DNA from: Candidatus Rokubacteria bacterium GWA2_70_23
GTDB taxonomy: Bacteria > Methylomirabilota > Methylomirabilia > Rokubacteriales > CSP1-6
Direction of reading: 5' to 3'
DNA length: 37,542 nucleotides
Assembly (NCBI GenBank): GCA_001788395.1
Contig: MGBT01000057.1
Span: 1 to 37,542 of the forward strand
Notes under the pieces: model-generated
Seen by the model: only the letters and a program-made list of their open reading frames with translations
Told to the model about the DNA's origin: nothing
Database searches by the model: none
Part shown: piece by piece, positions 23,363-31,983 of the stretch
Layout of the letters: each line of letters begins with the position of its first letter
Numbering within the stretch: the stretch's first letter is position 1
Translations under genes and position numbers: made by a program

Positions 23363-23853
23363 ACGCGCAGGCGCAGACCAGCATCCTCGCCGAGCTACGA
23401 GACGACGGTCATGGCGGACTCCTGTACCGGGGCTCGCGCTTCCTGCTGATCCGCCCCGAGACGCTGATGGGCGCCCAGCGTGCCGTGGAGGAGGCCCTCG
23501 GCCCCGGGGTGGGGGAGTGCTTCGCGGCGGGAGGACGCGTCGGCGGGGCGCGAGCCACCGCGGCCGTCGCCGGGGAGGCCCGCGAGCGTCTCGACCGGCT
23601 GGTGAAGATGGGACGGGAGCTCGGCTGGGGAGAGTTCGGCGTGGAGTCCTGGAGCCCCGTTCGGCTTGTCATCACGGTGCGGCACTCGCCTTTTGCCGAG
23701 GCCTATGGCCAGAGCCAGGGGCCCGTGTGTCACCTGATCCGTGGAGTGCTCGAAGCCTTCGCCGAGCAGCTGCTCGGGCGGCGAAGGCAGGTGCTCGAGA
23801 CGATGTGCGCGGCGACCGGGGGGGCCAGCTGCCGCTTCGAGGCGCGAGCGTGA
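23359..23853 (+). CDS. V4R (4-vinyl reductase) domain protein
   Basis: A 164-residue protein that is almost entirely a V4R domain, the small-molecule-binding fold found in BchJ, in the N-terminal sensor part of XylR/DmpR-type regulators and in archaeal proteins. Visible features: YRGSRFLLIRPETL at the start; a glycine-rich middle (LGPGVGECFAAGGRVGG); SPVRLVITVRHSPFAEAYG; and a C-terminal cysteine cluster ending CAATGGASCRFEA, the usual metal-binding signature. No DNA-binding or AAA+ domain is attached, so it is not a classical regulator. Possible roles are binding an aromatic substrate or assisting the hydroxylase it is coupled to. An AGGAG lies shortly before the ATG. Confidence 0.78.
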   Translation: MNAQAQTSILAELRDDGHGGLLYRGSRFLLIRPETLMGAQRAVEEALGPGVGECFAAGGRVGGARATAAVAGEARERLDRLVKMGRELGWGEFGVESWSPVRLVITVRHSPFAEAYGQSQGPVCHLIRGVLEAFAEQLLGRRRQVLETMCAATGGASCRFEARA

Positions 23854-23862
23854 CCCGCTGAG

Positions 23863-24426
23863 ATGACGGGGCAAGGCGAGCAGGCGATCCGGGAGGCAGC
23901 AGGGGGACTGCTCCGCGACGTGCTCCACATCGGTATCGTCGTGGCGGACCTGGACCGCTCGGTGGCGGAGTGGGAGCGGCTGTTCCGTCTGCGCCCGAGT
24001 GACGTGTGGGCCAGCGACCTGGGGGTGCGCGTCGTCTTCTTCGACGTGGGCGGGACGCGGATCGAGCTGGTGGAGTACACGGGGCCCATCGTCGAGCGTT
24101 TCGGCCCGGTGCTCTCGCGCCGGGAGGGGGTGCATCATGTGTGCTTCCGCGTGGCTGATCTCGACGCCGCCCTCGGCGAGGTGAGCGCGCGGGGCCTGCG
24201 CGTGGTGCCGGGCTTCCCGGTGGACGGGGCCCACGGCCGGATCGCCTTCCTCGAGCCGGAGCCCAGCACCGGCCTCATCGCCGAGCTGTGCGAGGTTGGC
24301 GAGCCGAAGCCGGAGGCGAGGCGAGCGGACAGGGGAGTCCCCCGAGCGGAGCGAGGCGGCGAGCCGAAGCCGGAGGCGAGGCGAGCGGACAGGGGAGTCC
24401 CCCGAGCGGAGCGAGGCGCGCTGTGA
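23863..24426 (+). CDS. Methylmalonyl-CoA epimerase-like glyoxalase-fold protein
   Basis: A 187-residue vicinal-oxygen-chelate protein. Metal ligands are placed as in methylmalonyl-CoA epimerase: His22 (LHIGIVVADLDRS), Glu69 (RIELVEY, where Gln is common), His91 (GVHHVCFRVADLDAAL) and Glu141 (IAELCEV). With the mutase at 16685-18723 it would convert (S)- to (R)-methylmalonyl-CoA. The enzyme fold ends at about residue 146. The last 41 residues are two copies of a 20-residue unit (GEPKPEARRADRGVPRAERG) encoded by an R2 tandem repeat, an extension not seen in the family. The first 18 residues are also longer than usual. It overlaps the next start by one base (TGATG). Confidence 0.85.
   Translation: MTGQGEQAIREAAGGLLRDVLHIGIVVADLDRSVAEWERLFRLRPSDVWASDLGVRVVFFDVGGTRIELVEYTGPIVERFGPVLSRREGVHHVCFRVADLDAALGEVSARGLRVVPGFPVDGAHGRIAFLEPEPSTGLIAELCEVGEPKPEARRADRGVPRAERGGEPKPEARRADRGVPRAERGAL
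24298..24418 (+). repeat. R2 repeat: two perfect 60-bp tandem copies, translated
   Basis: Two identical 60-base units (24298-24357, 24358-24417). Each begins GGCGAGCCGAAGCCGGAGGC and ends GAGTCCCCCGAGCGGAGCGA plus GGC. The period is a multiple of three, and the copies are open in the epimerase frame, so they become its C-terminal tail. The block ends eight bases before the ATG of the second HyuA. Relatives are at 8989-9072 and 14079-14139. There are no spacers, so it is not CRISPR. Confidence 0.92.
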
Positions 24427-26480
24427 TGGCGTACCGGATCGGCGTGGACGTGGGCGGCACCTTCACCGACTTCTTGCTCCGGCGTGACGAGGGCCCCCCG
24501 CGTGCGGCGAAGACCCCGAGCACGCCCGCCGATCTCTCGGAGGGCGTGCTGGCGGGGCTGGGGGAGCTGGCGGCGGCTGAGGGGAAGGAGCTGGGGCTAT
24601 TCCTCGGCGAGGTGAAGCTGATCGTCCACGGCACGACGGTCACGACGAATGCCGTGCTCACGGGAGAGGTGGCCCGGGTAGGGCTTCTCACCACGCGCGG
24701 CTTCCGTGATGCGCTCGCGATGCGCCGGGGTATCCGTGAAGCCCAGTACGACAACCGCTACACGGCGCCCACACCGCTGGTGCCGCGCTGGCTCCGCCTG
24801 CCGGTGACCGAGCGGGTGGAGGTCTCGGGTGCTGTGCGGACGCCGCTCGACCAGGCGGACCTCGACGCCGCGCTCACGCGGCTCTCCGAGGCGGGGGTCG
24901 AGGCGGTGGCCATCTGCTTCCTGCACGCCTGGGCCAATTCCGCCCACGAGGTGATTGCCGAGTCGCGGGCGCTGGCCGCGCTGCCGGGCGCCTACGTGTC
25001 GCGCTCATCGGCCCTCCTGCCTCAGATCCGGTTCAACGAGCGCGTGAGCACCACGGTGCTCAACGCCGCGGTGGGGCCCGTGCTCAGCCGGTACCTTGAC
25101 CGGCTCACCGCGAGGCTCGGGGCGGCGGGGTTCCGGGGCGTGCTCCTGCTCATGCAGTCCAACGGCGGTGTCGCGGCGCCGACCGTGGCGCGGGCCGCGG
25201 CGGCAAGCACGCTCCTGTCGGGTCCTGCGGCGGCGCCCACGGCGGGGCTCGCGTACGCGGCGCCCCACGGGGTCCGGGACTTCCTCACCGTCGACATGGG
25301 GGGGACGTCCTTCGACGTCTGCCTCGTCCGCGACGGCGCGGCGGCGATGACTGCCGAGGGGCGCATCGCCCGCTACCCCTTCGGGTTGCCCGCGCTCGCC
25401 ATCCACACGATCGGCGCGGGGGGCGGCTCCATCGGCTGGCTCGACGACGGGGATCTGCTCCGCATGGGGCCCAAGAGCGCGGGGGCCACCCCGGGGCCGG
25501 CCTGCTACGGACGCGGGGGAACGCTGCCGACCTGCACCGACGCCGATCTGCTCCTCGGTTCCCTGAGCGCCGAGCGCTTTCTCGGAGGCCGGCTGCGCCT
25601 TGACGCGGCCGCGGCGCGCCGCGCGGTCGAGACGATCGCCCGGCCGCTGGGCCGCTCAGTGGAGGCGGCCGCGGCGGGCATGCTGCAGGTCATCGACGCG
25701 AGCATGGCCGCGGGTGTCCGCCACGTGACCGTGGAGCGAGGACACGACCCGCGGGAGTTCCTGCTGGTGGTCGGCGGAGGCGCGGGCCCGATCCACGCCG
25801 CGGGCATCGCCGCCGAGCTGGGGCTCACACGCATCCTGGTCCCGCGCAACTCCTCCATCTTCTGTGCGGCGGGGCTCCTGCTCTCGGACCTCCGCCACGA
25901 CCTCGTGAGAACCTACGTGACGCCCTTCGAGCAGGCCGATCGGGACCGGCTGCGCGGCATGGTCCGGGCCCTTGCCGCCGACGGGCGCGCCGCGCTCCAG
26001 GCGGACGGCGTTGCCGGCAGCCAGGCGAGCCTCTCGTTCGCCTGTGACGTGCGCTATCTGGGCCAGTACCATGAGCTGCCTGTCTCCTGGCTCCCCGACG
26101 AGGCGGCCGAGGGCGACCTGAGCGGCGTGGCCAAGCGCTTCCATGAGGGGCATGACCGGCTGTACGGCTACGCGTTGCCCGACACCCCCCTCGAGCTGGT
26201 CAACGTCCGCGCGGTGGCGCTGGGGCTCACCGAGAAGCCGTCGCTTCCGGAGGTCCGGCCGGGGACCGCGGCCCTCGCCTCACAAGGGAGCCGCCGCGTG
26301 TGGGCGGCCGAGGAGCGAGGCTACCTCGAGATGCCGGTACACGACGGGGAGAGGCTCGGCGCCGGCGCCCGGCTCCGGGGACCGGTGGTGGTGGAGCTCG
26401 ACACCACGACGGTCATCGTGCCTCCCGCGTGGCGGCTCGAGACCGACCGCCACGGCTCCTTCCTCCTGGAGCGGGTATGA
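24426..26480 (+). CDS. hyuA: Hydantoinase/oxoprolinase-family protein, HyuA-type subunit (copy 2)
   Basis: A 684-residue HyuA-family subunit. The N-terminus YRIGVDVGGTFTDFLL fixes the ATG at 24426. HGTTVTTNAVL, VDMGGTSFDVCLV (Asp290 region), IGAGGGSIGWLDDGDLL and GPKSAGATPGPACYGRGG follow, then a C-terminal domain ending in TTTVIVPPAWRL. It is more like the N-methylhydantoinase/acetophenone-carboxylase group than 5-oxoprolinase, but the substrate is not decidable. It differs throughout from copy 1 at 2574. It starts eight bases after an R2 repeat block and is coupled to its HyuB partner by ATGA. It is followed by a full Liv-type transporter, so uptake and ATP-driven attack on the substrate appear co-expressed. 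Confidence 0.93.
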   Translation: MAYRIGVDVGGTFTDFLLRRDEGPPRAAKTPSTPADLSEGVLAGLGELAAAEGKELGLFLGEVKLIVHGTTVTTNAVLTGEVARVGLLTTRGFRDALAMRRGIREAQYDNRYTAPTPLVPRWLRLPVTERVEVSGAVRTPLDQADLDAALTRLSEAGVEAVAICFLHAWANSAHEVIAESRALAALPGAYVSRSSALLPQIRFNERVSTTVLNAAVGPVLSRYLDRLTARLGAAGFRGVLLLMQSNGGVAAPTVARAAAASTLLSGPAAAPTAGLAYAAPHGVRDFLTVDMGGTSFDVCLVRDGAAAMTAEGRIARYPFGLPALAIHTIGAGGGSIGWLDDGDLLRMGPKSAGATPGPACYGRGGTLPTCTDADLLLGSLSAERFLGGRLRLDAAAARRAVETIARPLGRSVEAAAAGMLQVIDASMAAGVRHVTVERGHDPREFLLVVGGGAGPIHAAGIAAELGLTRILVPRNSSIFCAAGLLLSDLRHDLVRTYVTPFEQADRDRLRGMVRALAADGRAALQADGVAGSQASLSFACDVRYLGQYHELPVSWLPDEAAEGDLSGVAKRFHEGHDRLYGYALPDTPLELVNVRAVALGLTEKPSLPEVRPGTAALASQGSRRVWAAEERGYLEMPVHDGERLGAGARLRGPVVVELDTTTVIVPPAWRLETDRHGSFLLERV

Positions 26481-28228
26481 CGGACCGATCACTCGATCCC
26501 GTGTTCGCGTCGGTCCTCGAGTGCCGGCTCAAGGCGATCACCGAGGAGATGGGGCTCACCCTTCTCCGCACCACCCGCTCGCCCATCCTCAACGAGGCGC
26601 GCGACTTCGTCACGGGCCTCTATGGCCCCGCCGGGGAGATCCTCGCCCAGTCCGAGTACATCCCGATCCTGGCCTTCGCGCTCCAGCCGGCCTGCCGCGC
26701 CGTGATCGACGCCTTCGACGGCGATGTCCACCCGGGCGATGTCTTCCTCCACAACGACGTGTTCTCCGGGGGCAATCAGAATAACGACGTCGCGGTGTTC
26801 CGGCCGGTCTTCGTGGACGGGCGAGTCGTCGCCTGGGCGGCGACCAAGGGGCACCAGGCCGATATTGGCGGCGCCCAGGCCGGGGGGTACAACCCCAGGG
26901 CCACCGAGGTCTGGCAGGAGGCGCTGCGCATCCCGCCGCTCCGGATCATCGCCCGGGGGATCGTGCAGCGCGATGTGTGGACGTTGCTCTTCGCCAACGT
27001 GCGGCTGCCCATCGTGGAGGAGGACATCCGGGCCCAGATCGGCGGGACCGTGGTGGGCGAGCGGGGGGTGGCGGAGCTGTACCAGCGCCACGGCGCCGAG
27101 ACGGTGGAGCGGCATATCGAGTATCTCTTCGACGCCGGAGAGAAGCGCATGCGGGCCGAGCTCGCGCGCATCCCCGAGGGCACCTGGGTCGGGGAGAGCA
27201 CCGTCTTCTACGACGGGCATCACGAGGGGAGCCGCCACCTGATCCGCGTGACCATCGAGACGCGGGGCGGAGAGATCCGGCTGGACTATACCGGCACCGA
27301 TCCGCAGACGGTGGGCTTCGTCAACGCCCCCTATGCCTCCTCCTTCTCGGCGATCCTGCTCACGCTCCTCATGCTGCTGGACCCGGACCTCCCGCACAAC
27401 GAGGGCGTTCTGCGGCCGATCCACGTGCACATCCCGCCCGGATGCATCCTGAACGCGGGCTTCCCGGCGGCGACGACCTTCGGCAACACGCTGGCGGGAC
27501 CGCACTCGGACGCGATCTTCCGGGCGCTGGCGCCGGCCGTGCCCGAGCGGGTGTCGGCGGGGTGGAACCGGATGCTCGGCATGACCGTGACGGGGATGGA
27601 CCCGCATCGCGGGCGGCGCTACGTCGATATCCTCTTCCTGGCGCTCAAGGGCGGGTCGGGAGCGCTGGCCGGCTGCGACGGGTACGACCACATCGGGCTC
27701 ATCAACACGGCCGGGGGCCTGCTGTCGCAGGACTACGAGATGCTGGAGGTGCACACGCCCCACCGGCTCCTCCGCCACGAGTACCAGCCCGACTCGGCGG
27801 GGGCGGGGCGCTGGCGCGGCGGGCTCGGGGTCGGCACCGAGCTCGAGATCGATGGCGACGAGGTCACGGGGATCGTCTTCGGCGACGGCGTGGACGAGGA
27901 GGCGCGCGCCTTTGGTCTCTTGGGCGGCCACCCGGGCTCCCTCAACCGCATCGAGGTCAGGACGCCCGCGGGGGAGGTCGTCGTGCCGCGCTCGAAGGAC
28001 GTGATCGCCATCCCGCGCGGCAGCGTCTTCCGGCAGACAGCCGGGGGCGGGGGCGGGTACGGCGACCCCCGGGAGCGCGTCCCGGGGCTGGTGGCCGCGG
28101 ACGCGCGCGACGGGCTGATCTCGGTGGAGGCGGCGCGCCGCGAGTACGGCGTCTGGATCGACCCCGGCACGCTCGCCGTGGACGAGGCGCGCACCGCCGC
28201 GCTGAGACGCAGGCAGGAGCCGGCGTGA
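26477..28228 (+). CDS. hyuB: Hydantoinase/oxoprolinase-family protein, HyuB-type subunit (copy 2)
   Basis: A 583-residue HyuB subunit, partner of the preceding gene. Landmarks: DPVFASVLECRLKAITEEMGLTLLRTTRSPILNEARDFVTGLYG; GDVFLHNDVFSGGNQNNDVAVFRPVF; KGHQADIGG; the central RLDYTGTDPQTVGFVNAPYA; and the C-terminal DSAGAGRWRGGLGVGTELE and FRQTAGGGGGYGDPRER. The ATG at 26477 overlaps the hyuA stop, and the stop overlaps the livH start by 4 bases (GTGA). Length and motifs look intact. The tight coupling to a Liv permease suggests that the importer brings in the compound this pair acts on (inference). Confidence 0.93.
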   Translation: MTDRSLDPVFASVLECRLKAITEEMGLTLLRTTRSPILNEARDFVTGLYGPAGEILAQSEYIPILAFALQPACRAVIDAFDGDVHPGDVFLHNDVFSGGNQNNDVAVFRPVFVDGRVVAWAATKGHQADIGGAQAGGYNPRATEVWQEALRIPPLRIIARGIVQRDVWTLLFANVRLPIVEEDIRAQIGGTVVGERGVAELYQRHGAETVERHIEYLFDAGEKRMRAELARIPEGTWVGESTVFYDGHHEGSRHLIRVTIETRGGEIRLDYTGTDPQTVGFVNAPYASSFSAILLTLLMLLDPDLPHNEGVLRPIHVHIPPGCILNAGFPAATTFGNTLAGPHSDAIFRALAPAVPERVSAGWNRMLGMTVTGMDPHRGRRYVDILFLALKGGSGALAGCDGYDHIGLINTAGGLLSQDYEMLEVHTPHRLLRHEYQPDSAGAGRWRGGLGVGTELEIDGDEVTGIVFGDGVDEEARAFGLLGGHPGSLNRIEVRTPAGEVVVPRSKDVIAIPRGSVFRQTAGGGGGYGDPRERVPGLVAADARDGLISVEAARREYGVWIDPGTLAVDEARTAALRRRQEPA

Positions 28229-29103
28229 GCACGGCCACCCTCGTGCACGTGGTCGTGAGCGGGCTCGCCACCGGAAGCATCTACGCCCTCATGGCGCTGG
28301 CGCTGGTCATCATCTACAACGCCACGCGGACGCTCAACTTCGCCCAGGGCGACATGCTGATGGTCTCGACCTTCGCCGGCTGGGCGGCGCACCGGGCCTG
28401 GGAGCTGCCGCTCATCGTCACGATGCTGGTGGCGGTGGCGGCCGCCGCCCTGCTGGCGCTGGTCATCGAGCGGGTGATCATCCGGCGCTCCATCGCCGCC
28501 ACCCACTGGGACGTGCTCATCATCACGGTGGGGCTGTCGCTCATGCTGCGCTCGGCGGCGGGGCTCGTGTGGACCCACGAGGACCAGGCGTTCCCGTCGT
28601 TCTTCGGCGACCGCCCCATCACGCTGGGGCCCGTGAAGCTGGCGCCGGTGTCGCTCGGCATCATCGGCGGGTCGCTCGCCCTCATGCTCTGCCTCTACGG
28701 CCTGTTCACCCACACGCGCGTCGGACGGGCCATGCGGGCGGTGGCGCAGAACCAGCGGGGCGCCCGGCTCATGGGGATCAGCGTCGAGCGCGTCTACTCG
28801 CTGTCGTGGGTGCTCGCGGCGGCGGTCGGGGCCATCGCCGGCGTGCTCGTGGCGCCCGTCACCTTCCTCTCCACCAAGATGGGGATCGTCGTCATCAACG
28901 GCTTCACGGCGGCCGTCATCGGGGGCTTCGGCTCGATGCCGGGCGCGGTGGCGGGCGGCATGCTGCTGGGCGTGATCGAGAACCTGGCCCCGCTCTACCT
29001 GCCCTCGGGGATCCGCTACTCCGTCCCGTTCCTGATCCTCGTCGCCATCCTCCTGGTCCGGCCTGCGGGGCTCTTCGGCCGGATCGAGCAGAGGAAGGTG
29101 TGA
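28225..29103 (+). CDS. livH: Branched-chain amino acid-type ABC transporter permease, LivH family
   Basis: A 292-residue inner-membrane permease, GTG start at 28225. The N-terminus VVSGLATGSIYALMALALVIIYNATRTLNFAQGDMLMV is the diagnostic LivH start. RVGRAMRAVAQNQRGARLMGISVERVY is the cytoplasmic loop that contacts the ATPases, and INGFTAAVIGGFGSMPGAVAGGMLLGVIENL the conserved end. Eight or so hydrophobic helices. First gene of a complete set: livH, livM, binding protein, livG, livF (28225-32710). It overlaps the next gene by one base. Confidence 0.95.
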   Translation: MSTATLVHVVVSGLATGSIYALMALALVIIYNATRTLNFAQGDMLMVSTFAGWAAHRAWELPLIVTMLVAVAAAALLALVIERVIIRRSIAATHWDVLIITVGLSLMLRSAAGLVWTHEDQAFPSFFGDRPITLGPVKLAPVSLGIIGGSLALMLCLYGLFTHTRVGRAMRAVAQNQRGARLMGISVERVYSLSWVLAAAVGAIAGVLVAPVTFLSTKMGIVVINGFTAAVIGGFGSMPGAVAGGMLLGVIENLAPLYLPSGIRYSVPFLILVAILLVRPAGLFGRIEQRKV

Positions 29104-30020
29104 TGCGACGCTGGGCGCTCGGGGCGCTGGGGGCGGGGGTGCTGGCGTGGCCCTGGGTGGCGCCGCGCTACTTCGTCTTCCTGGCGAGTCTGATCCTGGT
29201 CAACGCGGTGGTGGCCATCGGGCTCAATCTGCTGAGCGGGTACACCAACCAGCTCTCGTTCGGCCACGCGGGGTTCCTCGCCATCGGCGCGTACGCGGCC
29301 GCCCTGCTCACGATCCATGCGCCCGCCATCCCCGTGGTGGTGACCCTCCTCCTGGGCGGCGCCATCACGGCGGTGGTGGGGCTCGCCTTCGGCGTGCCCT
29401 GCCTCAGGCTCGGAGGGCTCTACCTCAGCATGGCGACGCTGGCCTTCGGCTTCGTCGTCGCCGAGGTGATCCTGAACCTCGACGCGCTCACCAGGGGCGC
29501 CGACGGCCTCCGCGTGCCGGCGGGGCGCATTGCGGGGTGGGCGCTCTCGACGGACACCGCGCGCTATTACCTCGCCGCGGCGGTGACCGCCGTGCTGGTG
29601 GCCGGTGCGGTCAACCTGACGCGCACCCGTGTCGGCCGGGCCTTCCTCGCCATCCGAGAGAGCGAGGTGGCGGCGCAGGCGAGCGGGGTGTCGCTGGCGG
29701 CCTACAGGACCGCGGCCTTCGGTGTCTCGGCCTTCTACACGGGCGTGGCCGGGGGGCTGTTCGCCTTCGTGGTCGGGTACCTGTCGCCCGACGCCTTCGA
29801 CGTGTTCCTGTCCGTCGACTTCGTCGTCATGATCATCCTCGGCGGGCTCGGCTCGGTGCCGGGCTCGATCATGGGAGCCGCCGTCGTCACCGTGCTCCAC
29901 GACTGGCTGGCGGCGTTCCAGAACTTCCGGCCCCTCATCTTCGGCGCGATCCTGATCGCCTGCATGCTCTTCATGCCGGGCGGGATGGCGCGCGCGCTGA
30001 GGCCGCTCGGGCGCCGGTGA
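29103..30020 (+). CDS. livM: Branched-chain amino acid-type ABC transporter permease, LivM family
   Basis: A 305-residue inner-membrane permease. LNLLSGYTNQLSFGHAGFLAIGAYAAALL is the LivM hallmark. TRTRVGRAFLAIRESEVAAQASGVSLAAYRTAAFGVSAFYTGVAGGLFA is the coupling loop plus the following helix, and VVMIILGGLGSVPGSIMGAAVVTVL the conserved C-terminal segment. It forms the heterodimeric channel with the LivH protein. It is diverged from the LivM fragment at the left edge of the window, so the two transporters probably have different ligands. A 26-base gap containing AGAGGAGG separates it from the binding protein. Confidence 0.95.
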   Translation: MRRWALGALGAGVLAWPWVAPRYFVFLASLILVNAVVAIGLNLLSGYTNQLSFGHAGFLAIGAYAAALLTIHAPAIPVVVTLLLGGAITAVVGLAFGVPCLRLGGLYLSMATLAFGFVVAEVILNLDALTRGADGLRVPAGRIAGWALSTDTARYYLAAAVTAVLVAGAVNLTRTRVGRAFLAIRESEVAAQASGVSLAAYRTAAFGVSAFYTGVAGGLFAFVVGYLSPDAFDVFLSVDFVVMIILGGLGSVPGSIMGAAVVTVLHDWLAAFQNFRPLIFGAILIACMLFMPGGMARALRPLGRR

Positions 30021-30046
30021 CCCACACCCCACAGAGGAGGACGTCC

Positions 30047-31207
30047 ATGCGACTCGTCGTCTCGCTTGTCAGCGTATTGCTGCTTCTCGCCGGGAGCGCG
30101 CCGGTCCGCGCCGAGCAGGGAGTCACCGACACGGAGATCGTGCTCGGCTGCTCGAACTCCTTCACGGGACCTCTCGCCTTCACGGGCGAGCAGCTGACGA
30201 AGTTCGGCATCGACCTCTACTTCAAGGGGGTCAACGATGCGGGCGGCATCCACGGCCGCAAGGTCCGTACCGTGTACTACGACGATGGCTACAAGCCCCA
30301 GGAGGCCGTGGCGAACACGAAGAAGCTCGTGGACCAGGACAAGGTGTTCGCGATCCTGTCGCCGCAGGGGACCGCGCCCGTGGCGGCGACCCTCGAGTAC
30401 CTGGAGCAGAACCGCGTCCCGCTCCTGTTCCCGTACCAGGGCTCGCCGGTCACCCGGGGGAAGAAGTACGTGGTCAACGGCATGGTGCTCTACGATCGTC
30501 AGGCCAAGATGATGATCGACTACCTGGTGCTCCAGCGGAAGTTCAAGAAGTTCGCGACGATCTACCAGGACGACGAGTACGGCAAGGCCTTCCTCGTGCC
30601 CTTCGAGCAGAACCTGGCGCGTCACGGCCTCAAGCTGGTGGGGGCGGAGTCAGTGAAGCGCGGGGCGACCGATGTGAGCGCGCAGATCGCCAAGCTGCAG
30701 GCGGCCAAGGCGGAGGTCACCTTCGTCGTGCTCACCCCGGGCCCCGGCGCCCAGGCGCTCAAGGAGCGGCAGAAGATCGGCTGGACGGACACCCTGATGG
30801 TCTCCTCGGGCCCGCTGACCGACGAGCGCTTCCTGGGGCTCGCCGGCGAGGCGGCGGAAGGCGTCGAGGGGCTCTCGCTCTGGCCGGACCCGCTCACCTC
30901 GGACCTGCCCGGGTTGCGCGCGTACCGGGAGGCGCTGAAGACGTTCGCCCCCAAGGGGGAACCCAACCGCTACGCGCTCCACGGCTACTTCGCGGCGATG
31001 ATGTTCACCGAGGGCGCGAAGCGGGCGGGCAAGACCCTGACGCGCGAGTCGCTCATGACCGCGCTCACCTCCATGAAGGGCTTCGACACCGGGATCCTGC
31101 CGCCCATCACCATCGGGGCGGACCGCGAGCCGCTCACGCAGGGCTTCTGGGTGCGGATGGAGAAGGGGCGGTTCAGGCAGCTCACCGACTGGCTCAAGTC
31201 GGAGTAG
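30047..31207 (+). CDS. LivK-type periplasmic substrate-binding protein
   Basis: A 386-residue type I periplasmic binding protein of the leucine/amide-binding family. The signal peptide LVVSLVSVLLLLAGSAPVRA is followed by mature sequence GVTDTEIVLGCSNSFTGPLAFTGEQLTKFGIDLYFKGVNDAGGIHGRKV, the family opening. FATIYQDDEYGKAFLVPFEQNL and KGFDTGILPPITIGADRE are also recognisable. A strong ribosome site (AGAGGAGG, 30034-30041) suggests higher translation than its neighbours, as expected for a binding protein. It is embedded between the permeases and ATPases of the same transporter. The ligand could be an amino acid, amide or aromatic acid. Confidence 0.94.
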   Translation: MRLVVSLVSVLLLLAGSAPVRAEQGVTDTEIVLGCSNSFTGPLAFTGEQLTKFGIDLYFKGVNDAGGIHGRKVRTVYYDDGYKPQEAVANTKKLVDQDKVFAILSPQGTAPVAATLEYLEQNRVPLLFPYQGSPVTRGKKYVVNGMVLYDRQAKMMIDYLVLQRKFKKFATIYQDDEYGKAFLVPFEQNLARHGLKLVGAESVKRGATDVSAQIAKLQAAKAEVTFVVLTPGPGAQALKERQKIGWTDTLMVSSGPLTDERFLGLAGEAAEGVEGLSLWPDPLTSDLPGLRAYREALKTFAPKGEPNRYALHGYFAAMMFTEGAKRAGKTLTRESLMTALTSMKGFDTGILPPITIGADREPLTQGFWVRMEKGRFRQLTDWLKSE

Positions 31208-31209
31208 GC

Positions 31210-31983
31210 GTGGCCCTCGTCAGCGTCGAGGATCTCTCCATCGTGTTCGGCGGGCTCGCCGCCCTGTCCGGCGTGACCCTCGAGGTCGACGAGGGGGAGA
31301 TCTTCGCGCTGATCGGGCCCAACGGGGCGGGCAAGACGACGGTGTTCAACGTGCTGTCCGGTCTCTACCGCCCATCGGCCGGCCGCATCGCCTACGCCGG
31401 CGAGGACCTGCTGCGCCTCGCACCCCACGAGATCGCCCGCCGGGGGGTGGGGCGCACCTTCCAGAACACGGAAGTGTTCCGCCAGCTCTCCGCCCTGGAC
31501 AACGTGCTCATCGGCGAGCATGCGCGGCTCCGGAGCGGCGTCTGGAGCGGGGCGCTGGCGCTCCCGTGGGTGCGGCGAGAGGAGGCCGCGGCCCGCCAGC
31601 GGGCGCTCGGGCTGCTCGGCCGCCTGGGGCTCGGGGAGGCGGCCGGGGTCGAGGCCGGCAGCCTTCCGCTGGGGAGCCAGAAGCGGCTCGAGATCGCCCG
31701 GGCGCTGGCCTCCGAGCCGCGACTCCTGCTGCTGGACGAGCCCGCAGGCGGGCTCAACCCCACCGAGACCCGGGCGCTGATGGCGGTGATCTGCTCGCTG
31801 CGGGACGAGCTCGGGCTCACCATCATGGTGGTCGAGCACGACATGGATCTGGTCATGTCCATCTCGGACCGCATCGCGGTCCTCGACTACGGGCGCAAGA
31901 TCGCAGAGGGCAAGCCGCGGGAGATCGCGGCGGACCCGGTTGTGATCGAGGCCTACCTGGGCAGGGATGAAGGCGGCGCTTGA
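31210..31983 (+). CDS. livG: ABC transporter ATP-binding protein, LivG family
   Basis: A 257-residue ATPase starting at GTG 31210, two bases after the binding-protein stop. It has the FGGLAALSGVTLEVDEGEIFALIGPNGAGKTT Walker A region, RTFQNTEVF Q-loop, LPLGSQKRLEIARAL signature, LLLLDEPAGGLNPTET Walker B and VVEHDMDLVMSISDRIAVLDYG H-loop, all canonical for LivG. The C-terminus DPVVIEAYLG is family-typical. It overlaps livF by 17 bases. Confidence 0.94.
   Translation: MALVSVEDLSIVFGGLAALSGVTLEVDEGEIFALIGPNGAGKTTVFNVLSGLYRPSAGRIAYAGEDLLRLAPHEIARRGVGRTFQNTEVFRQLSALDNVLIGEHARLRSGVWSGALALPWVRREEAAARQRALGLLGRLGLGEAAGVEAGSLPLGSQKRLEIARALASEPRLLLLDEPAGGLNPTETRALMAVICSLRDELGLTIMVVEHDMDLVMSISDRIAVLDYGRKIAEGKPREIAADPVVIEAYLGRDEGGA

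Noticed and set aside
24298-24418. Tandem repeats as a CRISPR array
   Set aside because: The copies are directly adjacent with no spacers, are translated, and no cas gene is present; the same holds for the R1 blocks.
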